The position numbers were made by a program, and so were the translations under genes. From NCBI GenBank assembly GCA_036362985.1, contig JAYGXS010000002.1, forward strand, positions 8,044,898 to 8,108,897: DNA of 64,000 nt, given 5' to 3'. The stretch is from Ligula intestinalis (lineage: Eukaryota > Platyhelminthes > Cestoda > Diphyllobothriidea > Diphyllobothriidae). Below are positions 11,857 through 22,110 of this stretch, piece by piece (position 1 is the stretch's first letter; the number at the start of each line of letters is the position of its first letter). The notes below the pieces were generated by a model. The model saw only the letters and a list, made by a program, of their open reading frames with translations. It ran no database searches and was not told the origin of the DNA.

Positions 11857-13789
11857 ATGGAGAATGTGTTCCCTAAATTCGCAACCTCTCTCTATAAAGA
11901 ACTAAGAGCTATACTAGACGATGAAATAGACGGAGTATCCCTGGAGTTAAATGAACAAGATCTGACTGACCTCAAGGTGCCTTGTCCTTATTATAATAAG
12001 TTCGCCTTAACTAATGTAGGTGTCCATAGTGGGTCCGAGGGATACGCCCTTTGAAAATGGCATCTTTCTAATAAGGCTGCTTATACCCACAAATTACCCG
12101 ACAGCACCCCCAAGGGGCTACTTTCTCACCAAGATTTTCCATCCAAATGTTCATCCGAGGACTGGTGAAATCTGTGTTGATACTCTAAAGAAGGAATGGA
12201 ACCCTGTGTTAGGTTTAAGACACATATTATTGGTAATAAAGGAGTTAACGTTTAATAGTTAAAGAGCATTCGTTGCCTTCTTATAGTACCTAATCCGGAG
12301 TCTGCCCTTAATGAAGAGGCAGGCCGTTTACTTCTAGAGGATTATGACGAATACACCCGTCAAGCAAGAATCTTTACATCTGTGCACGCACTAGCACCTG
12401 CTGCGACACAGAAACTTCCCCCGGGTTCTTGTCCTCAGGAGTCAACGATGTGAGTCGTTATATTACTTCCTATCTACTTATTCCACAATCATCTTATTTT
12501 AATTTGAAACTGACTCAGCGCATTACCATTCATCCGACAAGGTATTTTCCGTGACAACATGTTTCGTGTTACATCAGTAGAGAGTAGGTAACGGATCCAT
12601 GGGCACACGTTCTTTGCAGTCACAGGACACGTGGGAGTTTTCAGGTTAGACCAATCGCCCCGCCAAAGCAAGGGCACTCCCGTGAACGGTACAGATCATG
12701 TTTCAAATAGGGCAACGTATTTCTTCTTGAATGCGGCAACTGTGTCGGCATCAACGACGTCGGGGGGGGGGGGGGGNNNNNNNNNNNNNNNNNNNNNNNN
12801 NNNNNNNNNNNNNNNNNNNNNNNNNNNNNNNNNNNNNNNNNNNNNNNNNNNNNNNNNNNNNNNNNNNNNNNNNNNNGGGGGGGGGGGGGAGATTGTTCCA
12901 TGCATTCACAGCGCGCGTTGAGAGTCGGTAGACGTGCGGGAGGCCATCTGTCCGTTGTACCACCAGTTTGAAGCAGTGTCCCCGCGTAGGCATGTCAACG
13001 GCTAGTTTAAAGTACTCTGCGATCTCCGGTATGTCACCGCAAACGATCATTTTGTACATCATGATTTGGTCGCCTCTAGAGCGTCGAAATTCAAGGGTAA
13101 ACAGGTCCAGCGCTTTACAGCGCTCCGGATAGATCAGTCTTCTCACTTCGGGCACCATTCTTAACCCCAGTCTTTGAACATATTCGATGTCGGTCATTTT
13201 GCTCTTCGTACACGGAAACCAAGCGGACGATCCATACTCCATGATCGGACGAATGAACGTGACCATGAGCTTGCGGAATATCTGCATGGACCAGGACGTG
13301 AATGCTCTTTTGATCATCCAAAGCAGTGGTAGTCCCTTGCGTCTCGCCAAAGACGATTGCTCTCGGATCTTGAGGTCGTCCTGATGTGCAAGAACAAATC
13401 ACATAATTGTTAGTTTGTGATAGTGTCAATACGCAAACGGAACCATAATTGATCCGTCCTCTCCAGGATATACTGCATTAATCGAGATCTTATTTGCTCC
13501 TATGACTTGGACTCTAATTAATATTTATGTGTCAGTAACTAATGACCTGACTGTCTTAAGTAGTCTCTAACCTGATTGCCTGCTCGATTCTGATTTCGAA
13601 TGCGCCTCCCTCCAAAAAGTATCTTTTTAGTTGGTTCCCATCTGTTAAAATAGATTGCTCTCCCGATTCTTCGAATTAGCGTTTGTCTGTTTTAGACTAC
13701 GCGACTCAAACGGACCTCCCGAGAAATCTACCTCACTGAAAAAGAAGAAAGCTTTGTCTGTCACCAAAAAAACAATGAAGCGTCTCTGA
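11857..13789 (+). CDS. UBE2S: Ubiquitin-conjugating enzyme E2 S (four exons)
   Basis: Exons: 11857-11976, 12020-12232, 12265-12449 and 13696-13789 (stop 13787-13789). Together they are 612 nt, 203 residues, against 222 in human UBE2S. Introns of 43, 32 and 1246 nt have GT..AG ends, and all joins keep frame. Exon 1 has [10 protein letters not shown]. Exon 2 has [13 protein letters not shown] (HPN at residues 81-83) and [12 protein letters not shown] with catalytic Cys92. Exon 3 has [20 protein letters not shown] and ends at a GTGAGT donor. Exon 4 is Lys-rich and ends MKRL, like the C-terminal LRRL tail that docks human UBE2S on the APC/C. The family extends Lys11-linked ubiquitin chains on APC/C substrates in mitosis. 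The start is the first in-frame ATG, aligned with the family N-terminus. Intron 3 carries an antisense LINE piece and an assembly gap. A processed copy is excluded because introns are present. Confidence 0.9.
12641..13390 (-). mobile_element. LINE C-terminal fragment in UBE2S intron 3
   Basis: The minus strand reads [19 protein letters not shown], then [16 protein letters not shown], then [12 protein letters not shown]. After the gap it continues [18 protein letters not shown]. This is the C-terminal region of a CR1-like RT protein, lying antisense inside the last UBE2S intron. The reading frame resumes across the gap in the expected WN.LP..VV order, so little or no LINE sequence is missing there. 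Confidence 0.7.
12777..12876. other. Assembly gap of 100 N between G homopolymers
   Basis: Exactly 100 N, preceded and followed by runs of more than ten G. The round number is the usual placeholder for a gap of unknown size. The flanking LINE frame reads NNLP-[gap]-DVVDADTV, so the true sequence is probably just a G/C homopolymer that stopped the assembly. Confidence 0.9.
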
Positions 13790-13927
13790 TTGCTGGACGT
13801 TTTCTGCAACTGTCATTTTGCATTTCGTGCCATGCGACACGTGGCTGTAACATGTGCTCTTCCTTTTTTTATGATTGAATGAACCTTGAGTCCTTAAAAC
13901 TGCACATTTAAAATGTATGATATGAAA

Positions 13928-13933
13928 AATAAA
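13928..13933 (+). promoter_or_regulatory. Candidate polyadenylation signal of UBE2S
   Basis: An AATAAA hexamer lies 139 nt after the UBE2S stop codon in AT-rich sequence. No competing hexamer was noticed between the stop and this site. Confidence 0.55.
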
Positions 13934-13950
13934 TGTTCTATATATACCGA

Positions 13951-15874
13951 CCTGTGATCGTAGTAAGCTCTGTTTCTTAAGCTACCGCTTCTCGAAGATT
14001 CCGTTTTAAACTGTTTTCTTTCTATTTATGCAGTAAGTTCGGTAGACGCTGTGAATGTTCACACTTTGGATTTCAAAAAAAAAACAAATCGTAGTAACCG
14101 ATTCCACCTGACGTCAACTCACAGCCCATAACTTAGGCGATTTACCCAGCAGTTTTCAGTGACATTCGCAGGCGTTTGTTTTGCATGTCCATAGATTTGG
14201 CTTAATTGGGTCTACCATAGTCGGAAATGGAAAACAGTAACCCATTAATTTCAACCAAAAGGCAGATTGTTGTCCTTATTTATCAGTCTCTTGTGATTGA
14301 AATTTACACACGTTGCATATTCTTTGGCTGGTCACCATGGCAGTAACACCAGTTTGGAGGGATTACCTCGCAGATCAGTTAATCCGCTGACCAATTGGCG
14401 TGGTCTCTAATCGCGTCCTCAATGACAGTAGCCACTGATTGACCGAATTTCCATGTTAGAGGAATAGTTAGTCGACCGAATTCACAGTCAACAGTGTGCA
14501 GAAGTTAAAAGAGATGCCATAAAATGCGTCTGACTGCTGCGTCGAGGCTTTCTCCCGCTGAACATCAGGAAATGCTATGCACCTGTTTTTGAAATTTCAG
14601 TTTATTGCTGAACATTTCTGTGAGATAAAAATTCGTCGTAGAAACTAATCAACAGGAGGAGTGAGGATGCTCCTGGGGATGCACAGCTACTACGTGCTTT
14701 GCTTTTCACATTCTGACTAAACTGTCTTTTTCCGGAACCTATGTATTCGTAAACAGCCTGCGCACGCAATTGTAATGGTATTCGTCATGAATGATCCAGC
14801 CGACGAACCTTTGCAGGTAGGTCGCATCACAGATAATCGCCCTCAGCTGCATTGTTTGGGGCTAGATCTCGGGTAAAATTGGACTACTTTGCAAAATGTC
14901 CCCTTAGGGCAGCAGTGCTCTCGAAATCGGCTTTCCTTACGCTGATATAGATCTTAAGTTGGCCACTCCGATACCGTTTTAGTCCAGGGCCAAGTTTGCT
15001 TACAGGTAAAAGCAGTGTTTGATCGAGCTATATAAGGCGATGTTGCCCGGTTCTGTTGTTGACTGAATGCTGGACGCGATTGAAGGGGAGAATCCTCAGT
15101 ACAGAACGCAAACACCGCTGGACTCCTGAGCACGTGGCCAATGTCTCAAACCTCGAACACACAGACCTACCTTACACCTATTCGGAAGACTGATAAAGGT
15201 CGTGTACACCCGGTTGATCCGAAAATCAAGTTGTTTTCAATAAAACGGACTTGGAGAAGTTATTCACCAATCCAAAAGTATCACTATATGTCGTGACCGT
15301 GATGATATCCTCGGCCACGAAGCCGGAGGCAGTAATGTACATATTTGGGAGAGCATTTTTTTTCCACACACTTTAAGTTCTCCGAAAATTTATCCATCGA
15401 CATGTCATCAATGTAGTCAGTAACCTTAATGAACGGACCAGAGCGTACTGTAGCACTATAATAAGTGGTAAGCACATGTTGCTGAATCCACTTTATCACA
15501 TAATTATGCTGATTTGAAAAATAAACACAGTTCTGAGGGGCGCCGAAGGTAATGTCGACGAAATATTTCGTTTTTTTTTCAGTTGAAGTTTGTTTATTGT
15601 TTTTGTCACAGCAGACTTGAGTGCGTCGGGGTATGTTCTTTAGTATGTGATCATCCAGTAGGATCGAACACGCACTCGCGATGGACAGCGTGCAATGCCG
15701 AAATGAGACCCATCAAATGGTGGTCCCAGGAGCAGTGTAGTGTTTGGGGTTCAGCGAGACAAGCGTCGATAAACGTAGCTTCGTCCCCCTGTGATCCCTG
15801 TCTCTGCGTCGCTACATGAATGGAGATTATCAGGCTGGATGACCAGGCAAATCTGCGACGATTTGTAGGAGAAA
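13951..15874. other. Region without recognised gene
   Basis: Only short frames without family features were seen. No LINE, LTR or RNA-gene signature was noticed, and no host exon could be supported. Confidence 0.35.
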
Positions 15875-16297
15875 TGTTACGGCGATTCCTGCACAAAGAT
15901 CCCCCTACATTCGTTGAGCATGGGCGTCGATTAAGTTTGTGTTTACCAAATTCGGATCGAAGATTATCAGGCGCTTCGTACTTCGGCCTCCGAGCTTTTG
16001 AGAATACCCTCCACAGATAGCGAACCGTTGCAAAGCTTCTATTCGGGCTCGGACATATTCTAACTGGATGGTAGGTGTAGGGGTCTTAGAAGATAATTGG
16101 TAGAATAAATTGCGGATAAAAAACGCGTCTAAAACTCTGTCCATCGAGCTAATCAGCTTCTGTCCTGACGTGGGTAGCGACATGATTGGTTTGTGACGCA
16201 GCGAACGGCCGCAGCTTGAATTTTAAATTATTGATTGATTGACTCCTAGCATGCTTTCGATGCATGTATGCTAGCTGTTCGTTAGGCCCCCCTAACA
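15875..16297 (-). repeat. Solo LTR, family A, degenerate copy
   Basis: On the minus strand it starts TGTTAGG..GGCCTAACGAACAGC, like the other family-A LTRs. It shares the CAATCAATAATTT block and the segments CACAAACCAATC and GATTAGCTCGATGGACA seen at 48642-49040 and 24230-24571. It ends near CCGTAACA. No matching TSD was found, so borders are approximate. Confidence 0.55.
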
Positions 16298-16302
16298 CAG
16301 TC

Positions 16303-17884
16303 TCCCTTGTCTTTGCCGGCAATACTATATACCTATGTCCTCTGTCTGTCATTTGCCCCACTCCGAAACCCCTTAAGGTTTGGCAACCCCTTTTTCACCT
16401 TCAGCACAGAAGGAAAACTTCATCGAGACTTCTAATTTTGCGGCTAATCCTGTTATTGCTCGGCATATTTAGTATGAGGTTCACTTTTGGCATTTTACGA
16501 TATTTAAATCGCAAATTTCCTTTGAAGAGTCGCGGGTTACACCCTTTTGTCCTCAGTGGCGAAATCGCATGTAGGTGCTAGCGCTAGGACAGAAAGTAAT
16601 GGAATTAATGTCGGTAGGACTATCAGCATCGGGGCGCTGTTTGTGGGCGTTACCCGCTTACACTGTCATACTTTCGGCAAGGATGGGCTACGTGAAGTAC
16701 ATTCAAGCTTTGTGCGCCGATATTTGGAAAAACCGATGCAATTTCGAGTATGAAGACATTATTAGCGGGAAGAATGTTTAGTCGTTGAAAAAGAAGTTAA
16801 TATCGCAGACAATTTAAAACAGAAAAAAGGTCAGTTTCAGATTTTTCTCCAGAAAGTGCGTCAGAACATAGAAATCACGTAAAAATGAAAGTATCGAAAT
16901 TTCAGATGATGTTCCACTGATTTTGATGATTGAAAGTGCCGCATCGAATATTAAAATGGAGCATGTTCGAGGAAGTGAATTGTGCAACGGGGAATGTTAA
17001 TATCACACATGGGAAAAAATAAGTTCCCCATAGTTTGAGAATTCTCGCGGCCCGCGCAGAATCGGCAGAAGATGAGACTTCTGTCCTAATAAATCCTGGA
17101 ATCTTCGGCTGGGCGGGGCTGGTGTTGAAATCGCAAGACTGAAGGGTCAGTTACCATCATAGGTTGCCTTTGAGGTAGATACGTGAAGACGAAGGAGGGT
17201 AGGAGTGCGAGCGCGCACGTAAATTTCTACTTACGCTCTAATTAGTAGAAATGTTAGTTTGTTTGGTTTAACTAAATACCTCAGAAAGTCGTGGGAAGGG
17301 AAGGTGGATCTTCGAAAAGCTTCGGGGCATTGACAATGGCAAAGTGTGCAACACAAAAGCTGGCGTGCGCGTATGCATCAAACTGCGCCGTCGGCAGTTC
17401 TGGCCACATTATGTTTGGGGCCAGTACGAGGGCGAGGTTTTCAGGGGTCATCTGGTTCTCCGCAGAATACGATGCAATCCTGAAATAGATAAATACAGTG
17501 AGCTACTGGGCAGGAAATATGGACACGGACTGTTAAAAAGAGGTTACAGAAAGGGCACCAAGTAACTTGTATTACACAATAAAAGGGAAACAGAAAGGCT
17601 AGTTCTGACGGTTTGGTGACCTTTCTAAGTACGACTGGAGACGAGCGATGTAACCAAAGCGACTCTTAAAACCTTGTACGAAAAATTTACTCAGCTTGAT
17701 ATAACTGAACGGTGTGCTGCTTAACAATTTTAGACCTAAAAATGAGAGGAAACTCATCACACTCATCACATGCACTTAATTTTACCTACGGCCATGAAAG
17801 GGTAGTCTCTGAGCTACACGGAGCTGACTTCAAAGGGGAGTCGATTTGAATTTTAAAAGCACCACTTCTTAATCGCCCAAGGTG
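16303..17884. other. Region without recognised gene
   Basis: Short frames on both strands have no recognisable domain. A weak 85-codon plus frame around 17291-17565 is basic but matches nothing known to me. Confidence 0.35.
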
Positions 17885-17949
17885 AGTTCTGTTAGGAGCA
17901 TTCCTAACGAGCAGCCCGAGCGAACTCTCAAGTCACGTTATCGGTCTGC

Positions 17950-18420
17950 CCGCGCGACTTGAAAAAGCTCTTGAACTGTTCTTGCAGGACTATCGAACCG
18001 CCCCAAACCCAGACGCTCCAAACGGTGTCTCGCCCGCAGAAGCTTTGATGCATACCATTCGATGTAATTCGCCCGTTGTCATCTGTCGGTGTTGGGGATG
18101 AAGCAGTCCGGCTGACGTCAATGGAACGAAAAGTCAACTGACGCCACGGAGTTAAGCAACGGATGTTCCGTCTTGGCAGATGGTACTAGCAAAGGATTAT
18201 AGGACCAACCAGGAGAAGTGGACGTTTGGGCATGTTCACCGAAAGTGTGGTGGCGTCTTCTACGAGATTCGGGTAGGCTCAGACATTTTGGTGTGCCACG
18301 CCAATCAGCTGAAACACACCGAAACGCAAGCCCAAATTTATCCCTGGAATTGCTAATTGACACTTCCGATTTGCCAAAACTAAGGCAAGAACCCGCAGTT
18401 ACATTGCCAAGTCAATAGCC
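17950..18420 (+). pseudogene. Ty3/gypsy integrase C-terminus
   Basis: Plus-strand translation gives FLQDYRTAPNPD..NGVSPAEALM, the YR..P....G.SPAE motif at the end of the retroviral-type integrase core. Further on come YRTNQEKWTFGHV.RK.G and VGSDILVCHANQLK, the C-terminal SH3-like module with the HANQL motif. Stops interrupt it. The enzyme would join element ends to target DNA. The catalytic D,D,E core is absent here. Confidence 0.75.
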
Positions 18421-18517
18421 TCAATCCCTTAGACGATGAGGCCGGAGAAGAACGCAAACGCTTCCGTTGCAGGTGAACCCGCGTCTCAAATCCTACAATT
18501 TATCTCAATCAGGGGAG

Positions 18518-18798
18518 TGTTATGAGTATTTCTAACGAGCTGCCCTGGCGAGCCCTCAGGTCACTTTATCGATCCGCCCACAAACAAAGGCCGCGCGCGT
18601 CCGGGCGCGCCTTGAAGGAGCCGAGGTCACACGAGGCGGCCAGATAGTCAATCGAGTCCCATTTATAACCTTCCTTCCCGTTCAAGGGACACAATAAACG
18701 ACTTCCTTTCCTTACGACCTTGTTCGTTGTCCTCCTTTTTTGGATTGACACAAAGAGACTGGGGCGACACAAATCTAGCTTTGGTAGCCATTACAAAA
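18518..18798 (+). repeat. 3' LTR of the Ty3/gypsy element
   Basis: It follows a purine tract (AGGGGAG) right after the integrase. It starts TGTTATGAGTATTTCTAACG and carries TTTATAACC and AATAAAC. It ends near TTACAAAA, just before the putative TSD AGTTC. Its first 60 bp repeat the sequence at 17890, which confirms LTR identity. Confidence 0.65.
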
Positions 18799-19819
18799 AG
18801 TTCTAGGTGTCGGTGCAGATCTATAATAAGGCAGAGAGAGAGAGGTTCTTCGACGTTCAAGTCCAGGATAGTTATAACCCCAACAGTATTAATTGGGTAG
18901 GCAGTTGTGGCCTGTTGGAAGTTTACAATGCTTTGACGAGGCGCACGAGAAGCCCACATATCCTTGGCATTTTACGTCTTCCATTTCTACCCAAACAGGG
19001 TGTTCGACAAGATCGTAGGTTTAGCATGTAACACGCTCTCCGCGATAGTGATGACGTCTGGTTGGAGCGCTCAGATGGATACTCGAGTCAGCGTAGATGC
19101 AGAATGGAAAGGGGAGTTAATACTACATCCGAGTCGCAGATGGCACTAGGGCAATATGTAGCCTCAGAATTATTTCCCGAGGTTTCAGGCATACAAGCCA
19201 TTCATAAGTCTCGTGTAACTTGTGTTGGTCAAGAGTTAACAAGAGTCCTCCCCCACAAAGCCAAAATATTGCTATACAAGTTGGACAGGAAGACAGGCAG
19301 TCAGCGAAAAAAGAGGTCTTACTTGTGCATGTGAAGAAAGACAGCCCTTGCGGTATAAAAGTGACACTCTGGCATCGATTCGAGAATGCTTCGCATGGCG
19401 CTCATCTTTTCATCAAAACTATCTCTGCTGTAGGTCTTGTAGAATGCCACTAGTAAAAAGAGAAGAGTGGAATGCATCTGAATCAAGGAGCATTGCAAGG
19501 AGCATAACCAACAGTATTTTAGAATTTAAACAAAACAGTTTGGTACAGTGTGACCTGGGTAAACGAGTTTATTCCGTTCTGGCAGCCTTCGTCTTGCAAA
19601 ATGCAGCCGATTAAACTGCACGAGTTCACTGATTGGCTGTAGACGGCCGGGGAACCACGCCCTGGGAGCAAGACTCAACGGCGGACGACAGTTCGAGCGT
19701 GGCTCTCGACGATTTTCCCTACGAGCCTCCGCAAGCTGAAGGCAGACGCGGTGACTCCCACGGGAGCATAATGAAAGTAGACTTGCGCAGAATCTGCCAC
19801 ACAACTCCCACACCGGGAC

Positions 19820-19920
19820 CCCATGTCAAGAAAAAAGTCGAGAAGACCAGAGATGGGGGAGGGCGCAGGCGGCTGGCGCGACCAGCACTCAACACGCGTA
19901 CCGATAGCACACCTCGCCAG
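19820..19920 (+). repeat. Dispersed repeat R5, copy 1
   Basis: The block AAAGTCGAGAAGACC followed by GGG.GC..G..GGCTGGCG is shared with 34555-34640 and 49160-49260. All three continue into GC-rich sequence with ACCACGC or CAGCACGCC. The nature of the unit is unknown. The rest of 18804-20090 holds nothing recognised. Confidence 0.45.
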
Positions 19921-20094
19921 GCATGCACTGACAGCTACTTAACTGGTCGGAAGCTCATCAATCGAAACAAATGTTCTTTTTTTCTGCTTGTAGCTCGCTC
20001 GCTACCTTAAATGCTCAGAGATGGAGCTGCTCATCACCAGAGGCTCCAAAGTACTAAGAAATGCCACCGGGGAGGCTGTGCAAGATCCGGTGAT

Positions 20095-20800
20095 ATTGTA
20101 CTTGTTACGGCTGTGATCATGACTGATCTAGCCGGCCTCAATTATGTCCCGTATGGTATTTCTCCAAGCACGACGATCCGTGGCCGCAGACCTGGACAGT
20201 TCAACCCATTCTCTTCGCCAACGCCGGAGACCGAAGGTCCAAGAACCACTTCCGTGTCCTGACGGACTGATTCGAGCCAGGTTTTGAGTTGACCCCCTGT
20301 TCGACGTTTCCAACGAGGCAACGGTTTCAAGTTGAGGGCAGTAGCTCTGAGCTCTTGAGGTTGGCGACGAAGAACGTGTCCAAACCACCTCAGCCGTCTT
20401 TCCTGAATGGCCTGGGATATCCTTGTGATTTTGTCACAGCGAGTGCGGACTGTCTCATTTGAGACGAAGTCGGTGAACTTCACTCGAAGGATGCTCCGCA
20501 GACAGTAGTGGTCGAAGACTTCCAGTTTCCGTTCATCTTCCACGCGCATAGCCCAACATTCGCATCCGTATAGGAGAACGGACCGCACAGATGCACGGTA
20601 CACGCGGATCTTAGTTGAGATAGAAATATCGCGTCGGGTCCACAAGCACTTCCGAAGGCCTTCCGAGAGGTGCCTTCTTCTGAGCAAGGGATGCAGCATG
20701 AAAACACTTTGGTCTGAGGTCTTTTTGCTGAGGCCTGGCAAGCCAAAAGCCTATAAAGTGTCGCAAAGCCTGACGACGGCTCTGTGACATGGCGAGCGTG
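20095..20800 (-). mobile_element. RTE-type LINE 3' part
   Basis: The 199-codon minus frame (20741-20142) has KCLWTRRDISISTKIRVYRA, SVLLYGCECWAMRVEDERKL, DHYCLRSILRVKFTDFVSNE, IQERRLRWFGHVLRR and RTGGQLKTWLESVRQD. This is the conserved C-terminus of RTE-clade ORF2 proteins. The 3' end (ATAATTGAGGCCGGCTAG, then CATGATC and CAGCCGTAACAAGTAC) is repeated at about 42097-42150 and 47240-47290. The RT palm is missing, so the copy is 5'-truncated. Confidence 0.8.
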
Positions 20801-20809
20801 AACCGCCAT

Positions 20810-21389
20810 TAAATAAGTTTGCTTGCCACCGCTGCCTTGTGGTTAGGCTATTGAGCCAAAGTGCTAGAGGAGACAACCTCGAACAAACAATCCGTGCGGC
20901 TGTAAGGGACCCGCTCATACCCAAAATTCCCAAGTCACCTCAATGAATTGCATCCGGTGATATGCAGCTGCGTTATGTAGCTAGCTGTACGTGCCTGGAC
21001 TTGTGTGACTAGCATCCGCTATGACTAATGACTAAATGTGGTAAATATTTATGTAAAATAGCGACTGCCTGTGGGCAGGGTGTGACAGCAGCAGGCGCAG
21101 TTATTATTCCACGCAGACTAACGGCCGAAATATTTATGTAAACTTTCGAGGCGAAACGGAAGAGGTGCGCTGTCTACATGCGCACATACGCACAAACACC
21201 TCGCAAATTACACGGGCCTGCTCCATAACACGCCGCAGAACTGCACAATTGCAGCAAGCGTACGATCTGCAACGGGTTGGTCGGGCGAATGTGGCAGGTT
21301 ACATCATGCATACTTCACTTAAGTGGACGTAGCCTCCACTTGAGCCTGGTTCAGTAGGTACATACTATGTCATGCGCGACACGCTTAGA
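20810..21389. other. Region without recognised gene
   Basis: Between the RTE end and the PLE fragment no coding or RNA signature was seen. Confidence 0.35.
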
Positions 21390-22110
21390 CGGCTATGGCG
21401 GTTAGTACACCAACGTCCAACTTCCTTCGTTGGTATATGGTCTATGCCCACGCACAGCAGAAGAAACACGTCTTCACCTTTTACAAAGCAAGGGTCCTTG
21501 CCAGATCCAATGAGAAAATGGCTGGATTGCTGCTGGAAAGTTGGTCTTCGACTGGCACACTCAACAGAGCCCTAGACCTCCATCCCGCCTACCAGGCGTT
21601 ACGCAGAAGGCTCAAGTCAGCTCGAACAAGGCCAACAGCAAGGCAAAATAAACTCGAGTGTGGAATAAAACCAGCTTCGGAGGTACAAAGTGGAGAAGCC
21701 GGCCAGAAAACACATCACAGCCGCGCCCACAAGGTTGAGATCAAATCAGGTGTGCAGGAACACTTGTCAGTCGACGATGAGCACGTCAGCCAGTGGGCTG
21801 ACTTGCGACAGACCATAAGTGAGCAGAGATCACAGGAGCTCACCAGCGATCAATATTGCGGTCAATCAATATCGATCAGGCAGGTCAAAGTTCGCGCGTT
21901 GAGGGCGGATATAATAACAGGCACGCGGCAAGGCTGCAACAGTCCCGGCGAACATGAACAACCACCCAGTTACACTGACGATGGAACCGAGAGTGTCCGA
22001 AACGTCAGTCTCAAAATAAATCGGTCCATGTCCTCGTACCTTCTTCTTCCTCTTCTATGGGGGATGGTGAAAACGAAATATTCTTGTCATCAGAGTCAGA
22101 TGGGTAAGAA
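21390..22110 (+). mobile_element. Penelope-like element, 3' part (GIY-YIG C-terminus)
   Basis: The plus frame from 21395 reads QQKKHVFTFYKARVLARSNE, LLLESWSSTGTLNRALDLHP and AYQALRRRL. These are the segments that follow the GIY-YIG nuclease core in the PLE protein at 42592-43733 (QQKNHVFAFGKARVIGRA and LNRTIDLHPAYRALRTPL). The GIY-YIG motif itself is missing. The 3' part contains a hammerhead-like motif at 21975-22006 and ends in CTTCTTCTTCC-type sequence, as in the other copies. Confidence 0.7.
21970..22011 (+). ncRNA. Hammerhead ribozyme relic in PLE 3' end
   Basis: Core CTGACGA (21975-21981; position 7 of the hammerhead core is variable), then a T, then a stem II (GGAAC / GTGTCC with one bulge), then GAAAC and GTC. 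Stem I does not pair well (A opposite A beside the cleavage site), so this copy is probably weak or inactive. Confidence 0.45.

Larger units (their letters stand above)
17890..18798 (+). mobile_element. Deleted Ty3/gypsy element (LTR start, integrase end, 3' LTR)
   Basis: The copy begins with about 60 bp of LTR start (TGTTAGGAGCATTCCTAACG). It jumps directly into the integrase C-terminus and ends with a 3' LTR. The 5-bp AGTTC precedes it (17885-17889) and follows it (18799-18803), a plausible TSD. The element therefore lost most of its 5' LTR, gag and most of pol in one internal deletion. Confidence 0.65.

Noticed and set aside
12020..12262. UBE2S as a frameshifted processed pseudogene
   Set aside because: The apparent frameshifts are two GT..AG introns of 43 and 32 nt. 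Removing them gives an intact protein.
12451..12453. Stop codon ending UBE2S at 12453
   Set aside because: The TGA lies inside a consensus GTGAGT donor, and a phase-matched exon with the family's Lys-rich tail follows at 13696.
15651..15896. Minus frame as a continuation of the RhoGAP domain
   Set aside because: Only a loose hydrophobic pattern is shared, no conserved Asn/Phe-Gly-Pro motif, and part of it overlaps an LTR copy.
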